Source of the DNA: Bradyrhizobium sp.
GTDB taxonomy: Bacteria; Pseudomonadota; Alphaproteobacteria; Rhizobiales; Xanthobacteraceae
Length of the DNA: 39,115 nt
Assembly (NCBI RefSeq): GCF_030693485.1
Contig: NZ_JAUYAN010000042.1
Coordinates: 1 to 39,115 of the forward strand
Direction of reading: 5' to 3'
In this document: in pieces, positions 17,177 through 25,733 of the stretch
How the letters are laid out: each line of letters opens with the position of its first letter
Numbering within the stretch: the stretch's first letter is position 1
Notes under the pieces: model-generated
Database searches by the model: none
What the model was told of the DNA's origin: nothing
Seen by the model: the letters and a program-made list of their open reading frames with translations, nothing else
Translations under genes and position numbers: made by a program

Positions 17177-17719
17177 TTGAGTATTCCGAACATCATTACG
17201 CTGGGCCGCATCCTCCTGGTGCCGGTCATCGTCTGGGCGATCGCGTCGAACCAGATGGCGATCGCCTTTGCGCTCTTCATCGTTGCCGGCGTCAGCGACG
17301 CGGTCGATGGTTTCCTGGCCAAGCGCTTCAATATGGCGAGCGAGCTGGGCGCCTTGCTCGACCCCCTCGCCGACAAGGCCCTGCTGGTCTCGATCTACAT
17401 CGCGCTCGGAACCTGGGGCGCCGTACCCGGCTGGATCGTCATCCTCGTGGTTTCGCGCGACATCATGATCGTCGCCGCCGTGATTGTGTCATGGTTGGTC
17501 GGCAAGCCGATCCCGATGAAACCGTTGATGGTGTCGAAGCTCAATACGGTGGCGCAGGTGGCGTTCGCGTCACTGGTGCTTGCCTCGCTGGGCTTCGGCT
17601 TCAATCCGACGCCCTACGATCTGATCCTGATGGGTTTCGTCACGGTCTTCACGCTGGTTTCCGTATCGCTCTATCTCATGGAGTGGGTGCGGCACATGAG
17701 TACCGTCGAAACAACCTAG
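17177..17719 (+). CDS. CDP-alcohol phosphatidyltransferase (PgsA-like)
   Basis: A 180-residue inner-membrane enzyme of phospholipid synthesis. The signature D-x2-D-G-x2-A-x-R-x8-G-x3-D-x3-D appears as DAVDGFLAKRFNMASELG followed by ALLDPLADKA, so the metal-binding aspartates are complete. Several hydrophobic segments follow. Sequence and length resemble CDP-diacylglycerol-glycerol-3-phosphate 3-phosphatidyltransferase, which makes phosphatidylglycerol phosphate; a paralogue with another alcohol substrate is possible. The start is probably TTG 17177 (reads L/M-SIPNIITLGRI, the family N terminus). An upstream TTG at 17141 would add 12 atypical residues. Eleven bases separate its stop from the Hda-like gene, implying an operon. 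Confidence 0.85.
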   Translation: MSIPNIITLGRILLVPVIVWAIASNQMAIAFALFIVAGVSDAVDGFLAKRFNMASELGALLDPLADKALLVSIYIALGTWGAVPGWIVILVVSRDIMIVAAVIVSWLVGKPIPMKPLMVSKLNTVAQVAFASLVLASLGFGFNPTPYDLILMGFVTVFTLVSVSLYLMEWVRHMSTVETT

Positions 17720-17729
17720 AGAGATTTGC

Positions 17730-18407
17730 GTGGTCGTCCGCGTTCAACCCCGCCAGCTTGCATTCGCGCTGCCGCATGCAGAGAGCCTGACCCGCGACAA
17801 TTTTCTCGAAGGTCCGGCCAATGAAGCGGGCCTGGGGCTGATCGACGCTTGGCCCGAATGGCCCAACCGCGTGATGCTGCTGGTCGGCCCGGAAGGCTGC
17901 GGCAAGAGCCACCTTGCCGCGATCTGGGCCGAGCAAGCCGGCGCACGCTCGATATCGGCGCATGCGCTGACCGCGGCCGCCGTGCCGGGTGCGCTGGCGA
18001 CCGGCGCGCTGGTGGTCGAAGATCTCAGATCGGGGGATTTCGACGAACGGGCCCTGTTCCACCTGATGAACCTGGCGCGCGAGGACGAGGCGTTCGTCCT
18101 GATCACCGCGCGGGAGTCGCCATCGGCGTTTGAAGTCGACTTGCGCGATCTGCGCTCGCGTCTGCGCGCGGTGCCGGCGGTAACGCTGCTGCCGCCCGAC
18201 GATCAGCTGTTTCGCGCCTTGATCGTCAAATCCTGCGCCGACCGGCAGCTCACGATCGACGAGACCGTGGTGAGCTATCTCGCCACCCGGATCGAGCGGT
18301 CCTATGCCGCCGTGCGCCAGACCGTCGAACTGCTGGACACCGAAGCCCTGAGGCTCGGCCGCCCGGTGACCCGGGCGCTGGCGGCGGAATTGCTCCGCAA
18401 CGCCTGA
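17730..18407 (+). CDS. DnaA-related regulatory inactivation protein (Hda/HdaA-like)
   Basis: A 225-residue AAA+ protein of the DnaA family without the DnaA DNA-binding domain. The Walker A is GPEGCGKSH (residues 54-62), and ALVVEDLRSGDFDE gives a modified Walker B region. The lid ends LATRIERSYAAVRQTVELLD, a typical DnaA sensor II/arginine region. The N-terminal QLAFALPHAES matches the clamp-binding motif of Hda. Hda with the sliding clamp stimulates ATP hydrolysis by DnaA and prevents over-initiation of replication; in alphaproteobacteria the orthologue is HdaA. The start is GTG 17730, with AGAGAG upstream. It follows the phosphatidyltransferase gene closely, an arrangement I recall as common in related genomes. 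Confidence 0.85.
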   Translation: MVVRVQPRQLAFALPHAESLTRDNFLEGPANEAGLGLIDAWPEWPNRVMLLVGPEGCGKSHLAAIWAEQAGARSISAHALTAAAVPGALATGALVVEDLRSGDFDERALFHLMNLAREDEAFVLITARESPSAFEVDLRDLRSRLRAVPAVTLLPPDDQLFRALIVKSCADRQLTIDETVVSYLATRIERSYAAVRQTVELLDTEALRLGRPVTRALAAELLRNA

Positions 18408-18484
18408 CCCTCAAGCAGGCTTGCTTCAAGCCGGTACCTTTCGTCGCTGCGCCATCTTGACCGCGCGACGACCGGGAACATCAA

Positions 18485-18501
18485 TGTCATTGAAACGTCA
18501 T
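18485..18501 (+). promoter_or_regulatory. PhoB-type box upstream of ppk
   Basis: TGTCAT (18485-18490) and CGTCAT (18496-18501) are direct repeats whose starts are 11 bases apart, separated by TGAAA. This is the arrangement of a Pho box (two TGTCA-type repeats, 11-base period). It lies 73 bases before the ppk ATG, with AT-containing sequence (GATAAC) just downstream. ppk is a known phosphate-starvation gene in several bacteria. The 167-base gap shows nothing else clear. Confidence 0.6.
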
Positions 18502-18574
18502 CGCGATAACACATGCTCTGCTGCGCATTTGCCGGAAACGGCGCAAGCATCGCGCAGGATTGGACCGAACCTTG

Positions 18575-20773
18575 ATGGAATCCGCACAAGCTGTTGTAAT
18601 CAAAGAGAAAGAGGCGGAATCCGAAGCCGGCCCGGCAGTGGCTTCCAGTCCCGAACGCTTCATCAATCGCGAGCTTTCCTGGCTGAACTTCAACCGCCGG
18701 GTCTTGGAGGAATCGGTCAATCCCGGCCATCCCGCGCTGGAGCGGGTGCGATTCCTGTCGATTTCAGCCAATAACCTTGATGAATTCTTTATGGTCCGCG
18801 TCGCCGGCATCAAGGCCCAGGTGCGCGAGGGCATTGCCGAGCGCAGTCCCGACGGCCTGACCCCGTCCGAGCAACTCGTCCAGATCAACGAGACGGTGTC
18901 CCGGCTGACCGGCGACCAGCAGGCGATCTGGCGCGACCTGCGGGGCATCCTGGCCGAGGTCGGCATCGTCCTGGTCGACGGCCGCGACGTCAGCAAGTCC
19001 GAGCGGGCCTGGATCGAGGATCATTTCCTCCACAACATTTTCCCGCTGCTGACGCCGCTCGCGATCGATCCGGCGCATCCCTTCCCGTTCATCCCGAGTC
19101 TCGGATTTACCGTTGCGCTGCAGTTGGCGCGGGTCTCCGACGGCAGGCCGATGAATGCGCTGATCCGCATGCCCGGCAAGATCGATCGCTTCATCCGGAT
19201 GCCCGCAGGCAAGGATGCCTCGGTACGGCTGATCACGCTGGAGCAAGCCACCGGCCTGTTCATCGGCCGGCTGTTTCCCGGCTACACCGTCAAGGGCCAG
19301 GGCGCCTTTCGCATCATCCGGGACTCCGAACTCGAAATCGAGGAAGAGGCGGAAGATCTGGTTCGCCTGTTCGAGACCGCGCTGAAGCGCCGGCGGCGGG
19401 GATCGGTGATCCGGCTGGAGATCGAAGCCAATATGCCGGAAGAGCTGCGCGCCTTCGTGCAGCGCGCGCTGTCGACCACCGACGACGAGGTATTGCTGGT
19501 CGACGGCGTGCTGGCGATGAACGAGCTGTCGCAGCTGACGCGGCTCGACCGGCCGGATCTCGAATTCGCGCCTTACGTCCCGCGCCATCCCGAACGCGTG
19601 CGCGATCATGGCGGCGATATTTTTGCGGCGATCAGGCAGAAGGATCTGATCGTTCATCACCCTTACGAATCCTTCGACGTCGTCGTCCAGTTCCTGCAAC
19701 AGGCGGCCCGCGACCCCGATGTCGTCGCCATCAAGCAGACGCTCTATCGCACCTCGCACAACTCGCCGATCGTGCGGGCGCTGGTGGAGGCCGCGGAGGC
19801 CGGAAAAACCGTGACCGCGCTGGTGGAACTGAAGGCGCGATTCGACGAGGAAGCCAATATCCGCTGGGCCCGCGATCTCGAGCGCGCCGGCGTGCAGGTG
19901 GTCTATGGATTCATCGAGTTGAAGACCCACGCCAAGCTGTCGCTGGTGGTGCGCCGCGAGGGCGGCAGCCTCACCACCTATGTCCACACCGGCACCGGCA
20001 ACTATCATCCGGTCACCGCGCGCATTTATACCGACCTCTCCTACTTCACCTCGGATCCGATCATCGGGCGCGACGCCGCGCGTGTGTTCAACTACATCAC
20101 CGGCTATGCGGAACCGATCGATATCGAAAAGATGGCGGTATCGCCGCTGACACTGCGCGAGCGGATGCTCGAACATATTCGCGGCGAGACCCAGTTTTCC
20201 CGTAACGGCAAGCCGGCGGGAATCTGGCTCAAGATGAACTCGCTGGTTGATCCCGATATCATCGACGCGCTTTATGAGGCGTCGCAGGCCGGCGTGCCGA
20301 TCGAACTGGTGGTACGCGGCATTTGCTGCCTTCGGCCCGGCGTACCAGGACTTTCGGAGAATATCCGCGTCAAATCCATCATCGGCCGTTTTCTCGAACA
20401 TGGCCGAATCTACTGCTTCGGGATGGGACAGGGCCTGCCCAGCGCAAAAGCTGCTGTGTATATCTCCTCCGCCGACATGATGCCACGCAACCTCGACCGG
20501 CGAGTCGAGATCCTCTGTCCACTGCAAAATCCTACGGTGCATCAGCAGGTTCTCGAACAGATCATGGTGGCAAACCTGAAGGATACCGAGCAGAGCTGGC
20601 AGTTGTTGCCGGATGGATCGTCAACGCGTATGAAGGCCGCGAAGGGCGAGGAGCCCTTCAATCTGCACGATTACTTCATGACGAATCCGAGTCTGTCAGG
20701 CCGTGGAAAGTCTCTCAAGGAATCTTCGCCGCGCCGCCTCACGCGCCGTTCCGAGCGTCACCAGTCGCCCTAG
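18575..20773 (+). CDS. ppk: Polyphosphate kinase 1
   Basis: A 732-residue enzyme that reversibly makes inorganic polyphosphate from ATP, acting at the membrane or in the cytoplasm. Domain order is normal. The N domain begins [20 protein letters not shown], the head domain follows ([34 protein letters not shown]), and the two C domains resemble phospholipase D folds. The autophosphorylated His is about residue 471 in [11 protein letters not shown]. Arg- and Lys-rich polyP-binding residues are seen around [14 protein letters not shown] start at ATG 18575; a TTG five codons upstream is less likely. Polyphosphate exopolyphosphatase-type gene ppx follows after 12 bases, so synthesis and degradation share a transcript. 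A PhoB-type box lies upstream. Confidence 0.96.
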   Translation: MESAQAVVIKEKEAESEAGPAVASSPERFINRELSWLNFNRRVLEESVNPGHPALERVRFLSISANNLDEFFMVRVAGIKAQVREGIAERSPDGLTPSEQLVQINETVSRLTGDQQAIWRDLRGILAEVGIVLVDGRDVSKSERAWIEDHFLHNIFPLLTPLAIDPAHPFPFIPSLGFTVALQLARVSDGRPMNALIRMPGKIDRFIRMPAGKDASVRLITLEQATGLFIGRLFPGYTVKGQGAFRIIRDSELEIEEEAEDLVRLFETALKRRRRGSVIRLEIEANMPEELRAFVQRALSTTDDEVLLVDGVLAMNELSQLTRLDRPDLEFAPYVPRHPERVRDHGGDIFAAIRQKDLIVHHPYESFDVVVQFLQQAARDPDVVAIKQTLYRTSHNSPIVRALVEAAEAGKTVTALVELKARFDEEANIRWARDLERAGVQVVYGFIELKTHAKLSLVVRREGGSLTTYVHTGTGNYHPVTARIYTDLSYFTSDPIIGRDAARVFNYITGYAEPIDIEKMAVSPLTLRERMLEHIRGETQFSRNGKPAGIWLKMNSLVDPDIIDALYEASQAGVPIELVVRGICCLRPGVPGLSENIRVKSIIGRFLEHGRIYCFGMGQGLPSAKAAVYISSADMMPRNLDRRVEILCPLQNPTVHQQVLEQIMVANLKDTEQSWQLLPDGSSTRMKAAKGEEPFNLHDYFMTNPSLSGRGKSLKESSPRRLTRRSERHQSP

Positions 20774-20785
20774 GAGGGCGACATC

Positions 20786-22288
20786 GTGAAGCGGCCGCGC
20801 AAGGGCGCCTCCAGCGTCGCGGTCATCGACATCGGCTCGAATTCGGTGCGGCTCGTCGTCTATGAAAAGATGGCGCGCAGCCTGATCACCATCTTCAACG
20901 AGAAGGCGCTGTGCGGCCTCGGCCGCGAGGTCCAGACCAGCGGCCTTTTGGCGCCGGATGCCGTCGCCAAGGCGCTGACCGCGCTGCGGCGGTTTCGTGC
21001 GCTGTGCCGGGTGATGAAGGTCGGCCGCGTCCATGCGATCGCAACCGCCGCCTGCCGCGACGCCAGCAACGGCCCCGACTTCATCGCCAAGGCCGAACGC
21101 ATCTGCGGCTGTCCGATCGAGAGCCTGTCGGGTCCGCGCGAGGCGCATTTGTCGGCGCTGGGCGTGGTTTCCGGCATCCACAAGCCCGATGGCATCGTCG
21201 GCGATCTCGGCGGCGGTTCGCTGGAACTGATCGACGTGCACGGCAACCGGGTTCGCAGCGGCGTGACGCTCCCGCTCGGAAGTCTGGCGCTGCAGGACGT
21301 GTCGCAGAAATCGCTGAAGCGCGCCGAGCGCATCGTCAAGACGGATCTTGCCGGCGTGGCACAGCTCAAGGCCGGCAGCGGCCGCACCTTCTATGCGGTC
21401 GGCGGAACATGGCGGGCGCTGGCCCGCATCCACATCATCCAGAGCGGCTATCCGTTGCGGGTGATGCACGGCTATTCGATCCCGGCGGCGGCTGCGCTCG
21501 ATTTCGCGCAGCGCCTGCGCCGGCTGGCGGCGGCCGACATGCTGGCCGACATCGAAGCCGTCGCCGACGCCCGCCGGCCACTGCTGGCCTATGCGGCCCT
21601 CGTGCTCGAATACATCATTCGCGTCGCCAAACCCAAGACCATCGTGTTCTCGACCTTCGGCGTGCGCGAAGGCCTGCTTTACGCGAAGCTGCCGCAAACC
21701 GAGCGTTCGAAGGATGGCCTGATCTGTGCCGCGCAGACGCTGAACGAATTGCTGTCGCGATCGACCCGGCACGCCGAGGAACTGATCGGGTGGACCGATC
21801 GGCTGGTCCGCGTCGTCAGGCTCAAGGAAACCGAAGAGGATCGGCGGCTGCGCCATACCGCCTGCCTGCTGTCGGACATTGGATGGCGGGTGCATCCCGA
21901 CTATCGCGGCGAGCAGACGCTCAATCTCATTACCAACGGCAATTTCGGCTCCATCAGCCATCAGGGCCGGGCCTTCGTCGCACTCTCGGTATTTTACCGC
22001 TACGCCGGCCTGAGCGAACAGAATGAACCGCCCACGATCATTCAGCAGCTGGTGCCGCCGGCCATGGTCGAGCGGGCACGGCTGCTCGGCGCGGCGTTTC
22101 GCGTCGCCCATCTGATATCGGCGGCGCGGCCCGGCGTGCTGCCGCTGACCCATTTCCGCAGCCAGGGCCGCAAGCTGATGCTGGTGTTCGAGCACAGGAT
22201 GGTGGACCTGGTCGCCGATCGCGTCGGCAGCCGGTTCAAGCAGCTGGCGCGGCTGGTCGGCCGCGCCGGATCGATCGTGCGGCGCTAG
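20786..22288 (+). CDS. ppx: Exopolyphosphatase / guanosine pentaphosphate phosphatase family (Ppx/GppA)
   Basis: A 500-residue enzyme of the ASKHA sugar kinase/Hsp70 superfamily that removes terminal phosphate from polyphosphate, and in some members from pppGpp. Phosphate-1 motif: AVIDIGSNSVRLVVYE (residues 12-27). Catalytic Glu region: LSGPREAHLSALG. Phosphate-2 motif: GIVGDLGGGSLELIDV. The C-terminal ~180 residues are HD-like helical sequence (RHTACLLSDIGWRVHPDYRGE), as in long Ppx. The start is GTG 20786 with a perfect AGGAGG (20772-20777) that overlaps the ppk stop, so the two are strongly coupled. The adjacency to ppk supports the Ppx rather than GppA assignment. Confidence 0.94.
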   Translation: MKRPRKGASSVAVIDIGSNSVRLVVYEKMARSLITIFNEKALCGLGREVQTSGLLAPDAVAKALTALRRFRALCRVMKVGRVHAIATAACRDASNGPDFIAKAERICGCPIESLSGPREAHLSALGVVSGIHKPDGIVGDLGGGSLELIDVHGNRVRSGVTLPLGSLALQDVSQKSLKRAERIVKTDLAGVAQLKAGSGRTFYAVGGTWRALARIHIIQSGYPLRVMHGYSIPAAAALDFAQRLRRLAAADMLADIEAVADARRPLLAYAALVLEYIIRVAKPKTIVFSTFGVREGLLYAKLPQTERSKDGLICAAQTLNELLSRSTRHAEELIGWTDRLVRVVRLKETEEDRRLRHTACLLSDIGWRVHPDYRGEQTLNLITNGNFGSISHQGRAFVALSVFYRYAGLSEQNEPPTIIQQLVPPAMVERARLLGAAFRVAHLISAARPGVLPLTHFRSQGRKLMLVFEHRMVDLVADRVGSRFKQLARLVGRAGSIVRR

Positions 22289-22296
22289 AGCGGATT

Positions 22297-22317
22297 TATC
22301 AGGCTAGAACCTTGATA
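22297..22317 (+). terminator. Imperfect hairpin after ppx
   Basis: TATCAGG (22297-22303) pairs with CCTTGATA (22310-22317) with one bulged base, starting eight bases past the ppx stop. A second G/C hairpin (CCCCG at 22334, CGGGG at 22356) follows. Either could end the ppk-ppx transcript. T tracts are weak (ATTTTATT between them). Confidence 0.35.
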
Positions 22318-22399
22318 ATACGCCAATTTTATTCCCCGAGCGGCGCAGCGCGAGCCGGGGTGCGCCTACTGTACATGGGGTTGTTTTCGAGATTTTGGT

Positions 22400-22419
22400 C
22401 CGGGCCGTGTTGTGCCCGG
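22400..22419. repeat. Inverted repeat beside the decayed gene
   Basis: CCGGGC (22400-22405) and GCCCGG (22414-22419) form a perfect six-base palindrome five bases beyond the stop of the minus-strand remnant. It may be a transcription end for the minus strand. No T tract follows on that strand. Confidence 0.35.
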
Positions 22420-22423
22420 GCCG

Positions 22424-22818
22424 TTAAACCGCCGTCGCGGAATGCGCGTCGCCTTGCAGCTTGCGCTTCCGCCACATCGATCCCGCCACCAGGACGGTGA
22501 CGATGCCGATGATCCCGAACACCACCTCGCCGCCATGACCGTCATTGGCGAACTGCGGGAACACCCTGAGCGGCGCGAGGAATGAGTCGAGCGTCATGCC
22601 GACCGGACCGTTGAATACCGCCTTCAGATACGGGACGACGGCGGGATCGGTCGCCATCACCTCAAAAGGATGTTGATCCACATGATCTTGCCGAGCGCGG
22701 CCCAAAAGGCCGGCTGCTGCATCTCGGCGTGAAACTAGGTGAAGAAGGTCGAGAACGCCGCGGGATCGAAGATATGCATTGCCCAGCTCACAGCATATTC
22801 CCCCGGCGTCAGGCCGTC
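22424..22818 (-). pseudogene. Decayed membrane protein gene downstream of ndk
   Basis: Two adjacent protein-like pieces lie in different frames. Upstream, a frame from about 22818 reads DGLTPGEYAVSWAMHIFDP and continues to FHAEMQQPAFWAALGKIMWIN. It is broken by a TAG at 22735-22737, where a CAG (Gln) would restore it, and ends at a TGA (22657-22659). Overlapping that TGA, a second frame runs from ATG 22657 to TAA 22424 (77 residues: MATDPAVVPYLKAVF onward). It has one membrane helix (VVFGIIGIVTVLVAGSMW) and a basic tail. The simplest reading is one membrane-protein gene with a nonsense mutation and a frameshift. Alternatively the 77-residue frame, preceded closely by GAGG, may be expressed on its own. 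I recognise no family. Confidence 0.45.
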
Positions 22819-22852
22819 TCAACCGGCTATGGCTTGCCGCTTTCTTTGTCGA

Positions 22853-23275
22853 TCAACCGACGATTTCGTTGCCCGAGAAGAACTGGGCGATTTCGATCGC
22901 CGCGGTCTCGGCGGCATCGGAACCATGCACCGAGTTTTCGCCGATCGACTTCGCGTGCAGCTTGCGGATGGTTCCGTCGGCGGCCTTGGAAGGATCGGTC
23001 GCACCCATGACCTCGCGATGCTTCAGCACAGCGCCCTCGCCCTCGAGCACCTGGACCACGACCGGACCGGACGTCATGAAGTCAACCAGCTCGCCGAAAA
23101 ACGGCCGCGCCTTGTGGACACTGTAAAAGGTTTCGGCCTGCTCCCGGGTCATGCGAATGCGCTTCTGGGCAACGATCCGCAGTCCGGCCTTTTCGATCAG
23201 CGCGTTGATCGCGCCCGTCAGGTTGCGCGCGGTCGCGTCGGGCTTGAGAATCGAAAAGGTACGTTCAATCGCCAT
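22853..23275 (-). CDS. ndk: Nucleoside diphosphate kinase
   Basis: A 140-residue enzyme that moves the gamma phosphate from ATP to other nucleoside diphosphates through a phosphohistidine, keeping NTP and dNTP pools balanced. The sequence begins [13 protein letters not shown]. The active-site His is in NSVHGSDA (His117 region), and [13 protein letters not shown] and the C-terminal FSGNEIVG are typical. Length is normal. AGGA is eight bases before the ATG, and a good promoter lies upstream (23314-23342). Downstream on the same strand is only a decayed gene. Confidence 0.97.
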   Translation of the reverse strand: MAIERTFSILKPDATARNLTGAINALIEKAGLRIVAQKRIRMTREQAETFYSVHKARPFFGELVDFMTSGPVVVQVLEGEGAVLKHREVMGATDPSKAADGTIRKLHAKSIGENSVHGSDAAETAAIEIAQFFSGNEIVG

Positions 23276-23313
23276 AATATCGTCCTTGAAAACCGCTGGT
23301 GGGAGTTGCGGCG

Positions 23314-23342
23314 CTTATATCGGCGCCGTCAGGGAACGGCAA
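23314..23342 (-). promoter_or_regulatory. Sigma-70-type promoter of ndk
   Basis: On the minus strand TTGCCG (23342-23337) and TATAAG (23319-23314) are exactly 17 bases apart, matching four and five of six consensus positions. The predicted start of transcription is near 23307, giving a leader of about 30 bases. A six-base palindrome (CGGCGC at 23309, GCGCCG at 23323) straddles the -10 region. Confidence 0.55.
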
Positions 23343-23547
23343 GCGACCGGTCGCTGCAATTGAGCCCGGATCGGGCCGATTTCGTTCACACCGGCCGGGC
23401 CGCCATGAGCGTTGCCTCGAACGGCGTCGGCGGCGGTTTCAAGCCATTCCAGCGAGCAGGCATGCAATCCACCCCGGGCAGAAACCATTTCCATCCCGGT
23501 GACTTGTCTCTGCAACATCACCACCGAATACCAAGCGGGATGCCGTC

Positions 23548-23736
23548 ATGAACAGCCACACCGACACCAGCGAACAGATCGATCGCAAGACCAGCCGATC
23601 GATCTGCCATGCCGTGGGCGAACGGCTGCAGCAGCACCTTCGCCCGCTGGAATCCGAACTGCCCTCCGACCTGGCACATCTGGTGGATGAACTGCGAAAA
23701 CAGGACGCCCGCGGTCGCCGAATGCGTCCGAACTAG
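23548..23736 (+). CDS. Small NepR-like protein (62 aa)
   Basis: A 62-residue acidic/basic helical protein. Residues 19-51 (ICHAVGERLQQHLRPLES, then ELPSDLAHLVDELRK) resemble the two-helix core of NepR, the anti-sigma factor of the alphaproteobacterial general stress response. That core has the pattern IG..LR..y..v..E.vPdrf..LL..L. The second helix with the 'E-P-x-D-x-x-x-L-L-x-x-L' spacing is the best match. The usual NepR neighbours (phyR, ecfG) are absent here, so this would be a paralogue or an unrelated conserved protein. GCGGGA lies before ATG 23548. It stands alone between ndk and an ABC-F gene. The gene call is fairly safe; the family is tentative. Confidence 0.6.
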   Translation: MNSHTDTSEQIDRKTSRSICHAVGERLQQHLRPLESELPSDLAHLVDELRKQDARGRRMRPN

Positions 23737-23823
23737 GCCCTATTGCGGCATCAGCCGCTGCGCCGCGGACATTTCGCACAATTAACGGGTTGCGTTTTGG
23801 GACGGCTCCGGTGAAAAGCCCGG

Positions 23824-25701
23824 ATGCTTTCAATCACCGATATTTCGGTCCGGATTGCCGGACGGCTTTTGATCGATACCAGCTCGGTGCAGATCGTGCC
23901 GGGCTCGCGCGTGGGCTTTGTCGGCCGCAATGGCGTCGGCAAATCGACGCTGTTCCATGCGATTCGCGGCGAGTTGCCGACCGAAACCGGTTCCATCTCG
24001 ATCCCTCCCCGCTGGCGCATCGGCAGTCTCGCCCAGGAAGCGCCCGACGGCCCGGAGAGCCTGATTTCCGTCGTGCTGAAGGCCGACCTGGAACGTGATT
24101 CGCTGCTGGCCGAAGCCGAGACCGCGCACGATCCGTCGCGCATCGCCGATATCCAGACCCGGCTCGTCGATATCGACGCGCATTCGGCGCCGGCGCGCGC
24201 CGCCGCGATCCTGAGCGGCCTTGGATTTTCCACCGCCGATCAGGCGAGGTCCTGCTCGGAGTTTTCCGGCGGCTGGCGTATGCGCGTCGCACTGGCGGCA
24301 ACGCTGTTTTCGGCGCCCGATCTATTGCTGCTGGACGAGCCCACCAACTACCTCGATCTCGAAGGCACGCTGTGGCTTGAGGACCATCTGGCGAACTATC
24401 CGCGCACGGTGATCGTCATCAGCCATGACCGCGACCTGCTCGACACCTCGGTCGACCAGATCCTTCACCTCGATCGCACCAAGCTGACGCTCTACAAGGG
24501 CACCTATTCCTCGTTCGAGGAGCAGCGCGCCACCCGCGAGATGCTCGACGCCAAGCACGCCAAGCGGCAGATGGACGAACGCAAGCGCCTGCAGGCCTTC
24601 GTCGATCGCTTCAAGGCCAAGGCCTCGAAAGCCCGCCAGGCGCAGTCGCGCGTCAAGATGCTGGAACGGATGAAGCCGGTCACCGCGCTGGTGACGCAGG
24701 ACGTCCGCGAAATCTCCTTCCCGGTGCCCGAGCGCATGCTGTCGCCGCCGATCATCGCGGTCGACAACGTCTCGGTCGGCTATGACCCGAAGAAGCCAGT
24801 GCTCAATCGCGTTACCCTGCGCATCGACACCGACGACCGCATCGCCCTGCTCGGCTCCAACGGCAACGGCAAGTCGACGCTGGTCAAGCTGCTCGCCAAC
24901 AAGCTGGCGCCGTTCTCCGGTCACGTCACCCGCGCCGAAAAGCTGTCGGTCGGCTATTTCGCGCAGCATCAGGTCGACGAGCTCAATCTCGACGGCTCGG
25001 CCTACGATCACGTCCGTAAACTGATGCCGGACGCCACCGAGACCAAGGTACGCGGACGCACCGGCGCGATCGGGTTCTCCGGCAAGGCCGGCGATACCCT
25101 GGTCAAGAGCCTCTCGGGCGGCGAGAAGGCACGGTTGCTGCTGGGACTGGCGACCTTCTTCGGTCCCAACATGATCATTCTCGACGAGCCGACCAACCAT
25201 CTGGACATCGACAGCCGCGCGGCGCTTGCCGAAGCGATCAACGAATTTCCCGGCGCCGTCATCATGGTCTCCCATGATCGCTATCTGATCGAGGCCTGCG
25301 CCGATCAATTGTGGGTGGTCGCCGATCAGGCGGTCACGACCTATGACGGCGATCTCGACGATTACCGGCGCTTGGTGCTGTCGGCGCGCGGCATGCGCTC
25401 GAATTCGCGCGACCGCGGCGACAATGATCGCGGCGACGGCCGCGACAAGCCCGCGCGCAACAAGCCCGAGAAGCGCATCCCGCTGAAGCAGAAGATCTCG
25501 GACGCCGAGGCCGAGATAGCGCGCATCAACGGCATCATTGCCAAGATCGATACCGCGCTGGCGCTGCCGGATCTGTTCAAGCGCGATCCGAAGCAGGCAG
25601 CCCAGCTCGGCAAGGCGCGGGCCGGCGCCCAGAGCGCCCTGCAGCGCGCCGAGGAAGAATGGCTGACAGCAAGCTCGCAATATGATCAGGCGACGGGCTG
25701 A
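23824..25701 (+). CDS. ABC-F family ATPase (ribosome-associated, Uup/YheS type)
   Basis: A 625-residue soluble protein with two ABC ATPase domains and no membrane segments. Domain 1: Walker A GRNGVGKST (residues 34-42), signature FSGGWRMR, Walker B LLLLDEPTNYLD. Linker: a charged helical region (EQRATREMLDAKHAKRQMDERKR and following), the P-site tRNA interaction motif region. Domain 2: Walker A GSNGNGKST, signature LSGGEKAR, Walker B MIILDEPTNHLD. The C-terminal ~110 residues are basic and then coiled coil (KISDAEAEIARINGIIAKID), as in Uup and YheS. ABC-F proteins bind the ribosomal E site and relieve stalls or confer antibiotic resistance. Which subfamily it belongs to is not certain, so no symbol is given. 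Confidence 0.9.
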   Translation: MLSITDISVRIAGRLLIDTSSVQIVPGSRVGFVGRNGVGKSTLFHAIRGELPTETGSISIPPRWRIGSLAQEAPDGPESLISVVLKADLERDSLLAEAETAHDPSRIADIQTRLVDIDAHSAPARAAAILSGLGFSTADQARSCSEFSGGWRMRVALAATLFSAPDLLLLDEPTNYLDLEGTLWLEDHLANYPRTVIVISHDRDLLDTSVDQILHLDRTKLTLYKGTYSSFEEQRATREMLDAKHAKRQMDERKRLQAFVDRFKAKASKARQAQSRVKMLERMKPVTALVTQDVREISFPVPERMLSPPIIAVDNVSVGYDPKKPVLNRVTLRIDTDDRIALLGSNGNGKSTLVKLLANKLAPFSGHVTRAEKLSVGYFAQHQVDELNLDGSAYDHVRKLMPDATETKVRGRTGAIGFSGKAGDTLVKSLSGGEKARLLLGLATFFGPNMIILDEPTNHLDIDSRAALAEAINEFPGAVIMVSHDRYLIEACADQLWVVADQAVTTYDGDLDDYRRLVLSARGMRSNSRDRGDNDRGDGRDKPARNKPEKRIPLKQKISDAEAEIARINGIIAKIDTALALPDLFKRDPKQAAQLGKARAGAQSALQRAEEEWLTASSQYDQATG

Positions 25702-25733
25702 GGCAGAACCGCTCTGGGACTGCGGACCTGCGG

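Noticed and set aside
18764..20542. 592-codon minus-strand frame opposite ppk
   Set aside because: Composition of an antisense frame (His, Arg, Asp, Gly rich); ppk motifs are complete on the other strand.
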